DNA of 64,000 nt, from the NCBI GenBank assembly GCA_030035585.1, contig CM057482.1, positions 59,834,828 to 59,898,827 of the forward strand, read 5' to 3'. Origin of the DNA: Dugong dugon (taxonomy: Eukaryota > Chordata > Mammalia > Sirenia > Dugongidae). How positions within the stretch are numbered: the stretch's first letter is position 1; each line of letters begins with the position of its first letter. Shown piece after piece: positions 22,562 to 35,964 of the stretch. The translations under genes were made by a program, and so were the position numbers. Under the pieces are notes generated by a model. It worked only from the letters and a program-made list of their open reading frames with translations, was not told the DNA's origin and did no database searches.

Positions 22562-22798
22562 TTGCTTAGTGGGAATGCCAAATGGTTCAGTCGTTGTGGA
22601 ATACAGTGTGGTGGTTCCTCAAAAAAACTAAAAATAGAACTACCATATCATCCAGCAATTTCACTCCTAGATATATACCCCAAAGACTTGAAAGCAGATA
22701 TTCTAACAGAGACTTACACTCCAATGTTCATTGCAGCACTATTCACAATAGCCAAATGTGGAAACAACCTGAATACCCATCAACAGATGAATAGATGA
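22562..22798 (+). pseudogene. L1 ORF2 C-terminal remnant (old L1)
   Basis: 78-codon frame with the hallmarks of the L1 ORF2 C-terminus: WFSRCGIQCGGSSKKLKIEL, HPAISLLDIYPKDLKADI and TPMFIAALFTIAKCGNNLN. Readthrough is lost on both sides. Confidence 0.85.
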
Positions 22799-23660
22799 AC
22801 AAAATGTGGTACATACATAAAATGGAATACTACTCAGCCAGTAGGACAAATGAAGACTTGATACATGCTACAATATGGATTATGCTGGGTGAAATAAGCC
22901 AATCACAAAAGGACAAATACTGTATGATCTTATTTATATGAAAAGACAAGAAACGTCAAACATAGAGAACAAAGTTTACTAGTGGTTACCAGGGTCAGGA
23001 TGGAGGGGGAAAAGTGGGATTAGGGTGATAAAAATATTCCGCTGATTAAGGGTAGGTTTGCACAACCAATTATTGTAATTGCTGTCAGTAAGTTGTACAC
23101 CTGTAAAAAGTTGAATTGGCAAAAGTTGTGATTGATATAACAATGACAAAAAAAAAAAAAAAAAGAAACTGTAGCTGCCGTGGCTGATTATGTACAACCA
23201 AAAACCTCATGGGATTTGGTTTCTTGGTTTGGAGGTTTAGGGTCATGGTTTCATGGGACGTCCAGTTAATCATCCTAATAACTTGTTCAGTGCTCTGTTC
23301 TACCTCTTAGTCAACACATAGTGCCTGGGATCTTAAAAGCTTGTAAGCAACCATCCAAGGCAAAACAATTGGTCTCTATTCACCTGGAACAACAGAGGAA
23401 GAAGGAGAGTTAGGAATAGGAGGAGGATATGGAAGGTGTGACTAATTGCTTGTATGGTATAACTGTCTCCTTTGCCATGAGACCAGAAGAACTGGATGGT
23501 GACCGGCTACCATTACTGAACATTTTGGTCAAAGATTTCATAGACGAATCCTGACCAACAGAGGGAAAATGCAGAACAGAATTTCAAATTCTTATGTACT
23601 CCAGACTTGCTGGAGCCATGAAGGTTGGATGAACCCTTGAAACTATTGCAATGGGATAAT

Positions 23661-26600
23661 TTTTTTTTTAATTGCATTTTAGGTGAAAGTTTACAGCTCA
23701 AGTTAGTTTCTCATACAAAAATTTATACACACGTTGTTATGTGACCTAGTTCCTATCCCTATAATGTGACCTCACATTCCTCCTTTCCACCCTGGATTTC
23801 CCGTGTCCATTCAACCAGCTCCTATCCCTTTCTGCCTTCTCATCTCACCTCCGGACAGGAGCTGCCTTTAGTCTCACGTATCTACTTGAACTAAGAAGCA
23901 CACTCTTCAAGAGTATCATCTTATGTCTTATAGTCCAGTCCATTCTTTGCCTGAAGAGTTGGCTTCAAGTTTTGGGTTAACAGAGAGTCCGGGGGACATG
24001 TCTTCTGGGGTTCCTCTAGTCTCAGTTAGACCATAAAATCTAGTCTTTTTACAAGAATTTGAGTTCTACACCCCACTATTCTCCTCTGCCATCAGGGACT
24101 CTCTGTTGTGTCCCCTGTCAGCGCAGTCATTAGTGGTAGCCGGGCACCATCTAGTTCTTCTGGTCTCAGGCTGATGGAGTCTCTGGTTTACATGACTCCT
24201 TTTGTCTTTTGGGCTAATGTTTTCCTTGCGTCTCTAGTGTTCTTCATTCTCCTTTGCTCCAGGTGGGTTGGAACCAATTGATGTATCTTAGATGGTCGCT
24301 CACTAGCGTTTAAGACCCCAGACACCACTCACCAAAGTGGGATGCAGAACATTTTCTTAATAAACTTTGTTATGCCAATTGACCAAGATGTCCCTAGAAA
24401 CCATAGTCCCCAGACCCCTGTACCTGCTACACTGTCCCTTGAAGTGTTCGGTTGTGTTCGGGAAAGATCTGAGCTTTTGGTTTAGACCAGTTGTGCTGAT
24501 TTCCCCTGTAGTGTGTGTTGTCCTTCCCTTCGCCTATGATGATTCTTATCTACTATCTAGTTAGTAAATAGCCCTCACCCTCCCTCCCCACCCTCATAAC
24601 CATCAAAGAATGTTTTCTTCTGTGTTTAAACCTTTTCTTGAGTTCTTATAATAGTGGTCTCATACAATATTTGTACCTTTGTGACTGGCTAATTTCACTT
24701 AGCATAATGCCTTCCACATTCATCCATGTTATGAGCTGTTTCATGGATTCATCATTGTTCTTTATCATTGCATAGTATTCCATTGTGTGAATATACCATA
24801 ATTTGTTTATCCATTCCTCCAATATGGGCACCTAGGTGGTTTCCATCTTTTTGCTATTGAGAACACTGCTGCAATGAACATTGGTGTGCATATATCTATT
24901 CTTATGACAGCTGTTATTTCTCTAGGATATATTCCAAGGAGCGGGATTGCTGGATCTTATGGTACTTCTATTTCTAGTTTTTTAAGGAAGCGCCAAGTCA
25001 ATTTCCAAAGTGGTTGTACCATTTTACATTCCTAGCAGCAGTTTATAAGTGTTCCAGTCTATCCACAACCTCTCCAACATTTATTAATTTGTGTTTCTTG
25101 GATTAATGCTAGCCTTGTTGGGGTGAGATGGTTTCTCATTGTAGTTTTGATTTGCATTTCTCTAATGGCTAATGATCATGAGCATTTTCTCCCGTATCTG
25201 GTAGCTGCCTGAATGTCTTCTTTGGTGAAGTGCCTGTTCATATCCTTTGCCCATTTTTTAATTGGGTTATTTGTATTTTTGCAGTTTAAGTTTTGCAGTA
25301 TCTCATAGATTTTAAAGATTAGACCTTGATCAGATATGTCATAGCCAAAAATTTTTTTCCCAGTCTGTAGGCTGTGTTTTTACTCTTTTGGTGAAGTCTT
25401 TTAATGAGCATTAGTGTTTGATTTTTAAGAGCTCCTGGTTACCTAGTTTCTCTTCTGGTGTATATGCATTGTTAGTTATGGTTTCTATTCTGTTTGTGCC
25501 TTGTATTAAGGCTCCTAGCATTGTCTCTATTTTTTCTTCCATGATCTGTATTGTTTTAGATTTGATATTTAGGTCTTTGATCCATTTTGAGTTAGTTTTT
25601 GTGCATGGTGTGAGGCATGGATCTTGTTTCAGTTTTATGCAGATGGGTATCCAGTTATGCCAGCACCATTTGTTAAAGAGACTGTCTTTTCTCCAATTAA
25701 CAGACTTTGGGCCTTTGTCAAATATCAGCTGCTCATAGGTGGATGAATTTACTTCTGGATTCTCAATTCTGTTCCACTGGTCTACATATCTGTTTTTTGT
25801 ACCAGTACCAGGCTGTTTTGACTACTGTGGCAGTATCATGGTTCTAAAATCAGGTTGTGTGAGGCCTCTCACTTTGTTCTTCTTCTTCAGTAATGCTCTA
25901 CTTATCTGGGGCCTCTCATCTTTCCATATGAAGTTGGTAATCTGTTTCTCCAGCTCATTAAAAAATGTCGTTGGAATTTAGATTGGGATTGCATGGTATC
26001 TGTAGATCGCTTTGGGTAGAATTGACATTTTCACAATGTTGAGTCTTCCTATCCATGAGCACGGTTTGTTTTTCCACTTATGCAGGTCTCTTTTGGTTTC
26101 TTACTGTAGAGTCTTGTAGTTTTAATTGTATAGGACTTTTATGTCTCTGGTTAGATTTATTCCTAAGTATTTTATCTTCTTGGGGGCTATTGTAAATGGT
26201 ATTGATTTGGTGATTTCCTCTTCGAAGTTCCTTTTGTTGGTGTAGAGGAATCCAACTGAGTTTTGTTTACCTTGTATCCTGATACTTTGCTGAAATCCTC
26301 TGTTAGTTTCAGTAGTTTTTTTGTGTATTCTTCAGGATTTTCTGTGTATAAGATGATATCATCTGCAAATTGGGATACTTTTACTTCTTCCTTGCCAATT
26401 TGGATGCACTTTATTTCTTTTTCTAGCCTAATTGCTCTGCCTAGGACCTCCAGCACAGTGTTGAATAAGAGTGTTGATAAAGGGCATCCTTGTCTGCTTC
26501 CTGTTCTCAAGGGGAATGCTTTCAGACTCCATTTAGGATGATGTTGGCTGTTGGCTTTGTAAAAATACCCTTTATTATGTTGAGGAATTTTGCTTCTATT

Positions 26601-28759
26601 CCTATTTTGTTGAGAGTTTTTATCATGAATGGGTTTTGGACTTTGTTGGATGCCTTTTCTGCATTGATTGATAAGATCATGTGTTTGTCTTTTGTTTTAC
26701 TTATGTGATGGATTACATTGATTGTTTTTCTCAGGTTGAACCATCCCTGCATACCTGGTATGAATCCCACTTGGTCATGGTGAATTATTTCTTTGATATG
26801 TTGTTGAATTCTATTGGCTAGAATTTTGTTGAAAATTTTTGCATCTATGTTCATGAGGGATATTGGCCTGTAATTTTCTTTTTTTGTGGTGTCTTTACCT
26901 GGTTTTGATAACAGGGTTATGCTGGCTTCATAGAATGAGTTTGGGAGTATTCCACACTTTTCTATGCTCTGAAATGCCTTAATAGTAGTGAAAGTTTGGT
27001 AGAACTCTCCAGTGAAGCCATCAGGTCCAGGGCTTTTTTTTGTTGTGAGATTTTAACTATCTATTTAATCTCTTTTTTTGTTATAGATTAATTTAATTGT
27101 TCTACCTCTGTTTGTGTTAGTTTACGTAGGTAGTGTGTTTCCAGAAATTTCTCCATTTCCTCTAGGTCTTCAAATTTGTTGGAGTATAATTTTTCATAGT
27201 ATTCTGTTATGACTCTTTTAATTTTAGTTGTGTCTGTATCACCCATCTCATTTCATATTCAGTTTACTGCTTCCTCTCTCTTGTTTTTCTTTTGTCAGTT
27301 TGGTCAATGGTTTATTGATTTTGTAGATCTTTCAAAGAACCAGCTTTTGGTCTTGCTAACTCTTTCAATTGTTTTTCTGTTCTCTATTTTATTTAATTCT
27401 GCTCTAATTTTTATTATTTGCTTTCTTCTGGTGCTCAGGGGCTTCTTTTGCTGCTCTCTTTCTACTTGTTCCAGTTGTAGGGTTAATGTTTTGATTTTGG
27501 CCCTTTCTTATTTTTGAATGTGTGCTTTTGTTGCTATAAACTGACCTCTGAGCACTGCTTTTGTTGTGTTCTAAAGGTTCTGGTAGGATGTGTTTTCATT
27601 CTCATTTGATTCTGTGAATTTCTTTATTCCTTCCTTAATTTCTTCTATAACCCAGTTGTTTTTGAGCAAGGTGTTGTTCAATTTCCATGTATTTGATTTT
27701 TTTCCCTTGCTTTTTCTGTTATTAATTTCTACTTTTATGGCCAGAAAAGATGCTTTGTAATATTTCGATGTTTTGGATTTTGTTAAGGCTTGCTTTGTGG
27801 CCTAATACGTGTTCCGTTCTGGAGAATGTTCCATGCGTGTTGGAAAAGAAAGTATACTTGGCTGCTGTTGGGTGGAGTGTCCTGTATATGTCTATGAGAT
27901 CACGTTGGTTGATTGTGGCATTTAGATCTTCCGTGTCTTTAATGTTCTGTTCGTCACCGAAAGTGGTGTATTGAAATCTCCTACTATTATTGTGGAGTTG
28001 TCTATTTCTCTTTTCAGTACTGTTAGAGTTTGTTTTATGTATTTTAGAACCCTGACTTTGGGTGTGTAAATATTTACTATGGTTATGTCCTCCTGGTGTA
28101 TTGACCCTTTAATCATTTTATAGCGTCTTTCCTTACCCTTTGTGGTGGATTTTGCTTTAAAATCTATTTTGTCAGAGATTAATATTGCCACTTTTGCTCT
28201 TTTTTGAATGTTATTTGCCTGATATATTTTTTCCCTTCCTTTGAGTTTTAGTTTGTTTGTGTCTTTAAGCCTTAGGTGTGTCTCTTGAATACAGCAAATA
28301 GAGGAATTGTGGTTTTTTAATCTATTCTGCCACTCTCTGTCTCTTTATTGGTGCATTTAGTCCATTTACATTCAGTGTAATTATTGATAGGTATGAGTTT
28401 AGTGCTGTCACTTTGATGTATTTGTGTGTGTGTGTTGTTGACAGTTTCTTTGTTCCACTTAATATTCTGTGCTGAGATATTTTTCTATATGTATTTTCTT
28501 TTCGTCTTTTTCCCTGTTGCTGATTTTGTATTTGGTGAGTCTTTATGATTTTCTGTTTTTTCATTTTGATGGGTAGGATTGTCAGTTTCCTTTGTGGTTA
28601 CCTTGATATGTACCCCTGTTTTTCTAAGTTTAAACCAATCTATTATTTCTTTATATTGTCTTTACTTCCTCTCCATAGGAAAGATGTATGACTGTATTTT
28701 TAGTCCCTATTTTTGTTTTAATGTTGTCATCTTTTACATTTTTATGTCTCCGTTTCCCT
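23661..28759 (-). mobile_element. Outer full-length L1 of the nest, 3' half
   Basis: Minus-strand L1. Its A-tail appears as the T-run after 23660 (about 23661-23669), followed leftward-in-element by the 3' UTR (to about 24640) and the whole of a decayed ORF2. The target duplication GGGATAAT (23653-23660) pairs with GAGATAAT (44727-44734). The element is cut at 28759 by the inner L1, which duplicated TCTCCGTTTCCCT (28747-28759) and TCTCTGTTTCCCT (42229-42241), and resumes at 42242. Taking the two halves together it is about 7.6 kb, a full-length L1. Confidence 0.9.
24646..28414 (-). pseudogene. Outer L1 ORF2 (endonuclease/reverse transcriptase), decayed
   Basis: Read on the minus strand from about 28414 (LNSYLSIITLNVNGLNAPIK, the start of the endonuclease), through IIVGDFNTPLS (27922-28191), the RT block [14 protein letters not shown] (26522-26854), [20 protein letters not shown] and the palm [14 protein letters not shown] (26187-26510, with the FADD catalytic box), to the C-terminal EEWINKLWYIHTMEYYAMI (24646-24831). 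About 3.8 kb, the normal ORF2 length. Many frameshifts and stops lie between the pieces, so it is inactive. Confidence 0.9.
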
Positions 28760-29739
28760 TTTTTATTTATCTATTTTTATTGTCTTTATGTGAAGGTTTA
28801 CAAAACAAACCACCTTCTCATTAAATAGGTAGTTCAAATATTGTTTTATGACATTGGTTAACAACCCCATGACATGTCAGTACACTCCCTTCTCAACCTT
28901 GGTTTCCCTATTACCAGCTTTCCTGTCCCCTCCTTCTAGTCCTTGCACCTGGACTGGTGTGCCCCTTTAATCTCATTTTGTCCTATGGGTCTCTCTACTC
29001 TTTGGCTAAAAGGTGAACCTCCAGAATGACTTGATTATTGAGCTCAAAGTGTGTACAGGGGCCACAATCTCGGAGTTTCTCCAGTCACTGTCAGGCCAGT
29101 AAGTTTGGTCTGTTTTTTTTGTTTTTGTTTTTTTTTTGAGTTAGAATTTTGTTCTACATTTTTCTCCAGCTCTGTCTGGGGCCCTCTATTGTGATCCCTG
29201 TCAGTGGTGGTAGCTGGGCACCATCTGGTTGTACTGGTCTCAGTCTGGCGGAGGCTGCAATATTGTGGTCTATAAGACCTTTGGACTACTCTTTCCCTCG
29301 TGTCTTTAGTTTTCTTTATTTTCCCTTGCTACTGAAGGGGTGAGGCCAGAGGAGTATCTTAGATGGCCAATCACAGGCTTTTAAGACCCCAGATGCTACT
29401 CACCAAAGCAGAATGTAGAACATATTCTTTATAAACTATATTATACCAATTGAGCTAGATGTTCCTTGAGACCATGGTCCCCACAGCCCTCAGCCCAGTA
29501 ATTTGGTCCCTAAGGGAGTTTGGAATTGTCCATGGAGATTCCATGACCTTACTCTGAGCACGTTGTGCTGGCTTCCCCAGTATTGTGTACTGTCTTATCC
29601 TTCACCAGAGTTACCACTTATCTATTGTTTATTTAGTATTTTTCCTCCCCACCCCTACCCTCCCTCATAACCATCAAAGATTGTTTCTTTTTGTGTGTAA
29701 ACCTTTTCATGAGTTTTTATAGTAGTGGTATCATACAGT

Positions 29740-32669
29740 ATTTGTCCTTTCATGATTGACTTATTTCACGCAGCATAATGTCCTCCGATTCATCCATCTT
29801 CTGAGATGCTTCGCAGATTCATCATTGTTCTTTATCATTGCATAGTATTCCATTACGTGTGCATACCATAGTTGTTCATCCATTCATCTGTTGATGGACA
29901 TCTAGGTTGTTTCCATCTTTTTACTATTGTGAACGATCTTGCAGTGAACATGAGTGTGCATATGTCTTTTCATGTCACAGCTCTTATTTCTCTAGGATAT
30001 ATTCCTAAGAGTGGTATTGCTGGATCGTATGATATTTCGATTTCTAGCTTTCCAGGGAAGCAGCGTATCGTTTTCCAAAATGGTTGTACCATTTTGCATT
30101 CCTACCAGCAGTGCATAAGAGTTCCAGTCTTCCCACAGCCTCTCCAACATTTGTTATTTTCTGTTTTTTTGATTCCTGCCAGTAATGCTGGGGTGAGCTT
30201 GTATCTCATTGTGGTTTTAATTTGCATTTCTCTGATGGCTAGTGATCACGAACATTTCTTCCTGTGTCTGTTGGCTGCTTGAATGTCTTCTTTGGTGAAG
30301 TGTCTGTTCATTTCCTTTGCCCATTTTTTAATTGGATTATTTGTCTTTTTTTGTAGAGGTGTTGGATTTTCCTGTAGATTTTTGAGATTAGACCTTTGTC
30401 AGATTTGTAATAGCCAAAATTTTTCCCAGTCTGTAGGTTGTCTTTTAACTCATTTGATGAAGTCTTTTGATGAGCATAAGTGTTTAATTTTTAGAAGATC
30501 CTAGTTATCTAGCTTATCTTCTGAAGTTTGTGTGTTGTTAGTTATGTTTGTATCCTGTTAATGCCATGTATTAGGGTCTCTCGCATTGATCCTATTTTTT
30601 CTTCTATGATCTTTATAGTTTTGGATCTATTTAGGTCTTTGATCCATTTTGAATTAGTTTTTGTGTATGGTGTGATATATGGGTCCTATTTCATTTTTTT
30701 GCAGATGGACATCCAGTTTTGCCAGCACCATTTGTTAAAAAGATTGTCTTTTCCCCCATTTGATGGACTTTGGGACCTTGTCAAAGATCAGGTGACTGTA
30801 GGTGGATAGATTTACATCTGGGTTCTTGATTCTTTTCCATTGGTCTATGAATCTGTCATTGTACCAATACCAGGCTGTTTTGACTACCGTAGTCATATAG
30901 TAAGTTCTCAGGTCAGGTAGTGTGAGTCGTCCTTCTTTATTCTTCTTCTTCAATAATGCTTTACTTATCTGGGGCCTCTTGCCTTTCCATATAAAGGTAA
31001 TGATTGTTTTTTCCATCTCTTTAAAGAATGTTGCTGGTATTTGGATCCAGATTACATTGATTTGTAGATTGCGTTGGGTAGAATCATCATTTTCACAACG
31101 TTGAGTCTATCTATCCATGTGCATGGTATATTTTTCCGTTTATGTATATCTCTTTTGGTTTCTTGTTGTAGTGTTTTGTAGTTTTCTTTGTATAGGTCTT
31201 TTACATCCCTGGTTAGATTTATTCCTAAGTATTTTTTTTAGGGACTATTATAAATGGTATTGTTTTTCTGATTTCCTTTTTGTTGTTCTCTTTGTTGGTG
31301 TATAGGAATCCAACTGATTTTTGTATGTTTATCTTGTATCCTGCTACTCTGCTGAATCTTTCTATTAGTTCCAGTAGTTTTCTCGTGGAGCCTTTTGGGT
31401 TTTCTATACATAGTATCATATCATCTGCAAATAGGGACAGTTTAACTTCTTCATTACCAATTTGGATGCCCTTTATTTCTTTTTTTGCCTTATTGCTCTA
31501 GCTAGGTCTTCCAGCACAATGTGAAATAGAAGTAGTAATAAAGGTCATCCTGGTCTTGTTCTTCTTCTCAACGGGAATGTTTTCAGCTTCTTTCCATTAA
31601 AAATGATGTTGGCTGTTGGTTTTGTATAGATTCCCTTTATTATGTTGAGGAATTTCCCTTCTATACCTATTTTTGAGAGTTTTTATCATGAATGGGTATT
31701 GTACTTTGTCGAATGCCTCTTCTGCATCAATTGAGATGATCATGTGATTATTTCCTTTTATTTATGTGGTGGATTACGTTGATTGATTTTCTAATTGATT
31801 TTCTAACCATCCCTTCATACCTAGTATGAATCCTACTTGGTTGTGATGTATTATTTTTTTGATATGATGCTGAATTCTATTGGCTAGAATTTTGTTGAGA
31901 ATTTTTGCATCTATATTCATGAGAGATATTGGCCTGTAATTTTCGTTTTTTGTGGTGTCTTTGCCTGGTTTTGGTATCAGGGTTATGCTGGCTTCATAGA
32001 ATGAATTCGGAAGTGTCGCTTCCCTTTCTATGTTCTGAAATAATTTGAGTAGTACTCAAATAATTTGAGTAGTAGCTCTTCTCTGAATGTTTGGTGGAAT
32101 CCTCCAGTGAAGCCATCTGGGCAGGGGCTTTTTTATTGGGAGTTTTTTTTATTACCTTTCCAATTTCTTCTCTTGTTATGGGTCTGTTCAGATTTTCAAC
32201 ATCAGTTTGTGATAGTGGGTAGGTAGTGTATTTCTAGAAATTTGTCCATTACCTCTAGGTTTTCAAATTTCTTGTAGTATAGTTTTTCATAATACTCTGT
32301 TATGATCCTTTTTATTTCAGTTGGGTCTGTTTTAATGCCCCCCATTTCATTTCTTATTTGGGTTATTTGCAGCCTCTCCTTTTTTTCTTTTGTCAGTTTG
32401 GCCAGTGGTTTGCCAATTTCATTGATTCTTTCAAAGAACCAACTTTTGGTTTTGTTGATTCTTTTTATTGTTTTTCTATTCTCTATTTCATTTATTTCTG
32501 CTCTGATCTTTATTATTTCCTTTCCTCTGGTGGCTGTAGGCTTCTTTTGCTATTCTCATTCTATTTGTTCGAGTTGTGTAGCTAATGTTTTGATTTTGTC
32601 TCTGTCTTCTTTTTTGATGTGTGCTTCTTTTGGTATAAATTGGTCTCTGAACACTGCCTTTGCTGTGTT

Positions 32670-32677
<8 letters not shown>
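29740..32677 (-). pseudogene. Inner L1 ORF2, C-terminal two thirds, decayed
   Basis: Pieces include an RT palm neighbourhood ([20 protein letters not shown], then [20 protein letters not shown], at 31225-31419), the KTIITFIWKGKRPQISKALL block at 30735-31016 and ORF2 C-terminal sequence to the left. The first third lies beyond the PDK1 retrocopy at 36453-37305. Confidence 0.88.
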
Positions 32678-32701
<24 letters not shown>

Positions 32702-34342
32702 TGGAAGAGACTTTTATTTAAAAGGTATATATTTACAAAACCTAAATTGATCCAATTTATTTTCAAAATAAGGGTTGAACCATGTTTTCAGTTTATTGCC
32801 ATACAGAAAACATTTTATAAAATAATATAGTGGACTTCCATTTCAACATCTTCATGTAAAAATTTCAGTGCAAGAAAATGATCAGTGTTAAGTGTGAAGA
32901 CAACTAAAGCCAGATAGTATTTTAAGAATGTGTTTGCTATCCCCTCCTAAAAAATGTTGGCACATACGTTAACTGCTCAGATTATAAAAATCACTTAGTA
33001 TCCATTTCTTATCCTTTGATACATTTTTATGTCTACACTGCATTGATTAATCCTGGTGGAGAAAACAGCTCACTTAAGAATCTAAAAATCTTTTCAGGTA
33101 TCACAGTGATTTAAAATAAACTAGAAGAAAGCTCTACCCAAATATTTTGTTTGTAATCTTCTGTCCATTACCACGATAATGAAGTCAAAAGTCATTATAC
33201 CTTAAAAAGAAGCTAAAGCAAACACTTTTCCTTTGAAAATACCATTTCTTAGCTCTTAAATAAAGAGGAAAATTTTCTCTTAATTCTTGGGGGGGGAGGA
33301 GTGTTTCATAAGTAGAAACATCAATTTTGTTGGTTGTACAAATGCCTCATTTATGAAAAAACTGAATACTTTGAAAGGATTCTAAAATATTTTGTCAATT
33401 CAAGTGTAGATTAAAGTTAAAAAACAGAAACACGTTAAACTAATCCAAATTACCCATTAACATATTCTATTACTTTTCACAAAATCCACGATTAAGGAAC
33501 AATAGGTTAGGTAAAATATCTCTTTTTCCAGCATTTGGTCAGACTAGCTAAAATGCCTCAGGCAAGCCACATAATCCGCCATCTCAGGATACCCATCTAT
33601 CAAATGAGGGCACTGGACCAACTGTCCTTCCATATCTCCTCCATCCTACAAATGTGTATAGATTTGTTAATTTTACATAATATTTTAGAGAATGAGGTGT
33701 TCCAACTTAATGCATTTCCCAGATAAATAAATCTTCCCTGTTTAAGTGGCAGCTGTACTTTAAACATTGAAGATTTAACTTTTAAATATATTTCCCTGTC
33801 ACTTAAAAGAAGATGAGGTGTGACTAAAAATAGTGTCCTAACATCTCCCAGAGTTTGCAGCTGACCAAGTGGTTCACAGACATGGATTGGGCCCTAGCTC
33901 AAATTCCTTGCAACTTTGGGCCCAAATGTGAGTCTTAAAACAAGGATGATACCACCTGCTCTGATTCTCACTGTTTTGAAGACCAATAGAGTTATTATAT
34001 ATCAAAGTATTTGTAAACTATGTATTACCATTCAAACGTAAAGGATTGTTGTGATTAACCCAAGTTGACATTTTCCTGTCAAATGAATCAGGATATTTTG
34101 ATAAACTATATGTTCCTATGTCAGGACTTAAGCATTTATGGTTCTGATGCTTCAGTTATCTGACTATTCTCTAACAGTCATTTTGTTCTCCTTCTAATTC
34201 GTTGCTTTATCTTTCAGTTGCACCAGGCCTGAGACACAAGTTCTTTCTTCTATAGTCTAGAAATCTGACCTGTAAATAGGCAGAAACCAAAACTCAAACA
34301 ACCGTCTGTTACTTCAGTGAATGTGGTATCACTATTCACTTT

Positions 34343-34505
34343 AAAGGAGTGGTTTCTTAACTATGAGCATCAGGCTCACCTAGGAATCTTTTTAAACTTG
34401 AGATTCCCAGGTTCCAGGCCTACTGACTCTGATTCAGTATGTCTGAGGTAGGATCCGGAAAAAATTGTTTCTCAAAAGCTCCCCCAGGTAATTTCAGTAG
34501 CCAAT
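34343..34505 (+). mobile_element. MER5A (hAT-Charlie MITE) within the PDK1 retrocopy 3' UTR
   Basis: GTGGTTTCTTAACTATGAGC at the left and AAGCTCCCCCAGGTAATTTC at the right match the two ends of MER5A, with CTGACTCTGATTCAGTATGT in the middle. It lies within the 3'-UTR part of the retrocopy, so it was probably carried in with the mRNA rather than inserted afterwards. Confidence 0.75.
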
Positions 34506-35420
34506 TCTTTGGGATTCACTGCTTTTTCCTCCATATTGTCTTTAGAATTTTAGTAGTCATTAGTTTGCTTGTTTTTAAGATTAAAATGTCCCCTTGCATT
34601 AACCTCATGCACACTGGGAGTTGAGTGCCTATGACCTTGGCTTAGACACACAGAGCTATTTGTTACAATTTTTTGCAAGAAAATTTTTGAAATGATAAAT
34701 TAACTTCAGAGCTAAGACAATGTGTGTAGATGCTGAAAGGTAGCAGGTTTTACACTTACAGGGCAGCTGTGTTCTGCTTTAGGGTTAGGGTCAGTCACTG
34801 GCACATAAAGACCATCTTATTATACTTGTCATTGGCAGAACTCCTCCAAATCACAGCTAGCCAGTTTTATTCAGAAAATATTTCTAGCAGACATACATGA
34901 AAAGTATTTTTCAAAACTACACAGCTTCCTGTAGAAAACCAAAAACTTCTGTGCTTCTGAAGTCAACCATAAGGAGGATAGTGGACCCAAACACAGTTGT
35001 TTAAAAATATGCTCAACTAACTGTGAAAATATAAGTGTAAAATAGGAACAATTTCATCCTTTAGGAAGTTTAACTGGCACAAATGGAATTCAGTTTCCAT
35101 TTATTCTACCCAAACATTTAATTATGAAAATGACACATGAAGTATTTGGTCTAACACAGTTCTGAACACCTTCCATTCCAAATTTTGCACAAAATCCATG
35201 TTTGGATTTTCCAGGTGTCCCAAGTATATCTAGGCACTGTGAAACATTGTAATGTCTTTTGATTCTCTGCTTGGGACGCACCAGTCATCAGCCTCTTGGT
35301 TGATGTTGTAAAGCTTCCAGGCAGCTTTGTTGTACACTGGGAGTCTTTCTATTGATTCTGTTGATAGAGCCTTAAGGTAGATAACTGTATCTGTCCCATA
35401 GCCCTCGAGGGAATACAGCT

Positions 35421-35885
35421 TTAGGTTACCTTGGAAGTACTAGGCATAAAGACGAGATATGGGCAATCCACAACCAAAACCAGCCAGTGGCACTGCTCGG
35501 GACGTCTCAACAAGAGGCTGGAGTGCAGTTGAATACAAGTAGTTGAAGAGTCCTCAGTTTTCCTCAGAAGAACACCACCTCCACAGTCACTCATCTTCAT
35601 AGTCAAATCCTCATTACCTAGTGTGATGTGAACTTGAATAGGGGGGTAAACACATCTGTCAGCATGGTATTCCATAGTTGCTCTCATTGCATTCTTGAAA
35701 AGTTCAAACACCATGTGATAGAGATGGGATGCTACATAAACCACTTGTATTGGTTGTCCTGGTGATTTTGCATTTATTTCTTCAAGTTTCAGTCCCGGAG
35801 AGATAATGTAATATAAATCACATAGATGCGTAGCATTTTCATAGCCATCTTTAATAACTTCAACTATGTTACAGTTTGGATTCAT
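35421..35885 (-). pseudogene. PDK1: PDK1 retrocopy, kinase ATP-binding (GHKL) portion
   Basis: The longest intact stretch, 154 codons. It starts [20 protein letters not shown] and covers the histidine-kinase-like ATP fold: the N-box region ([14 protein letters not shown]) and the G1-type [18 protein letters not shown], where the family's DRGGGVPLRK is changed to [10 protein letters not shown]. After RKTED the frame shifts; the true PDK sequence ([13 protein letters not shown] and onward) continues in another frame to 35230 with at least one internal stop. Confidence 0.93.
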
Positions 35886-35964
35886 GCTTCCAATGTGTTT
35901 TCAATGAGAAGGACTTCCTTTGCCTTTACCACCAAACAATAAAGAGTGCTGAATGAGTAACATT

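Larger units (their letters stand above)
18350..23660 (+). mobile_element. Old L1 LINE with internal deletions, hit by two younger L1 tails
   Basis: 5'-UTR-like sequence starts near 18370 (GGGAAGGTGGTGGTGTAAAC, GACTCTCCCC), then jumps to an old inter-ORF spacer (TTGCTAAATGTAACATTCATGGTAACCAC near 19170-19210), so ORF1 is deleted. ORF2 begins near 19960. A second deletion joins ITEYYE-like codons near 21150 to an [14 protein letters not shown] block near 21165, removing most of the RT. The ORF2 C-terminal region follows at 22420-22950 and a 3' UTR with an internal A-tract at about 23148-23164. Insertions at 19247-19820 and 21712-22413 split it. Its own tail is cut at 23660 and resumes at 44727. 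Confidence 0.8.

Noticed and set aside
32302..32721. 139-codon plus-strand frame with apparent membrane segments
   Set aside because: It is the antisense of L1 ORF2, and the phenylalanine end is the poly(T) of the PDK1 retrocopy. Similar antisense L1 frames (25418-25981, 30528-30809, 36651-37037, 42098-42322, 62138-62503) were dropped for the same reason.
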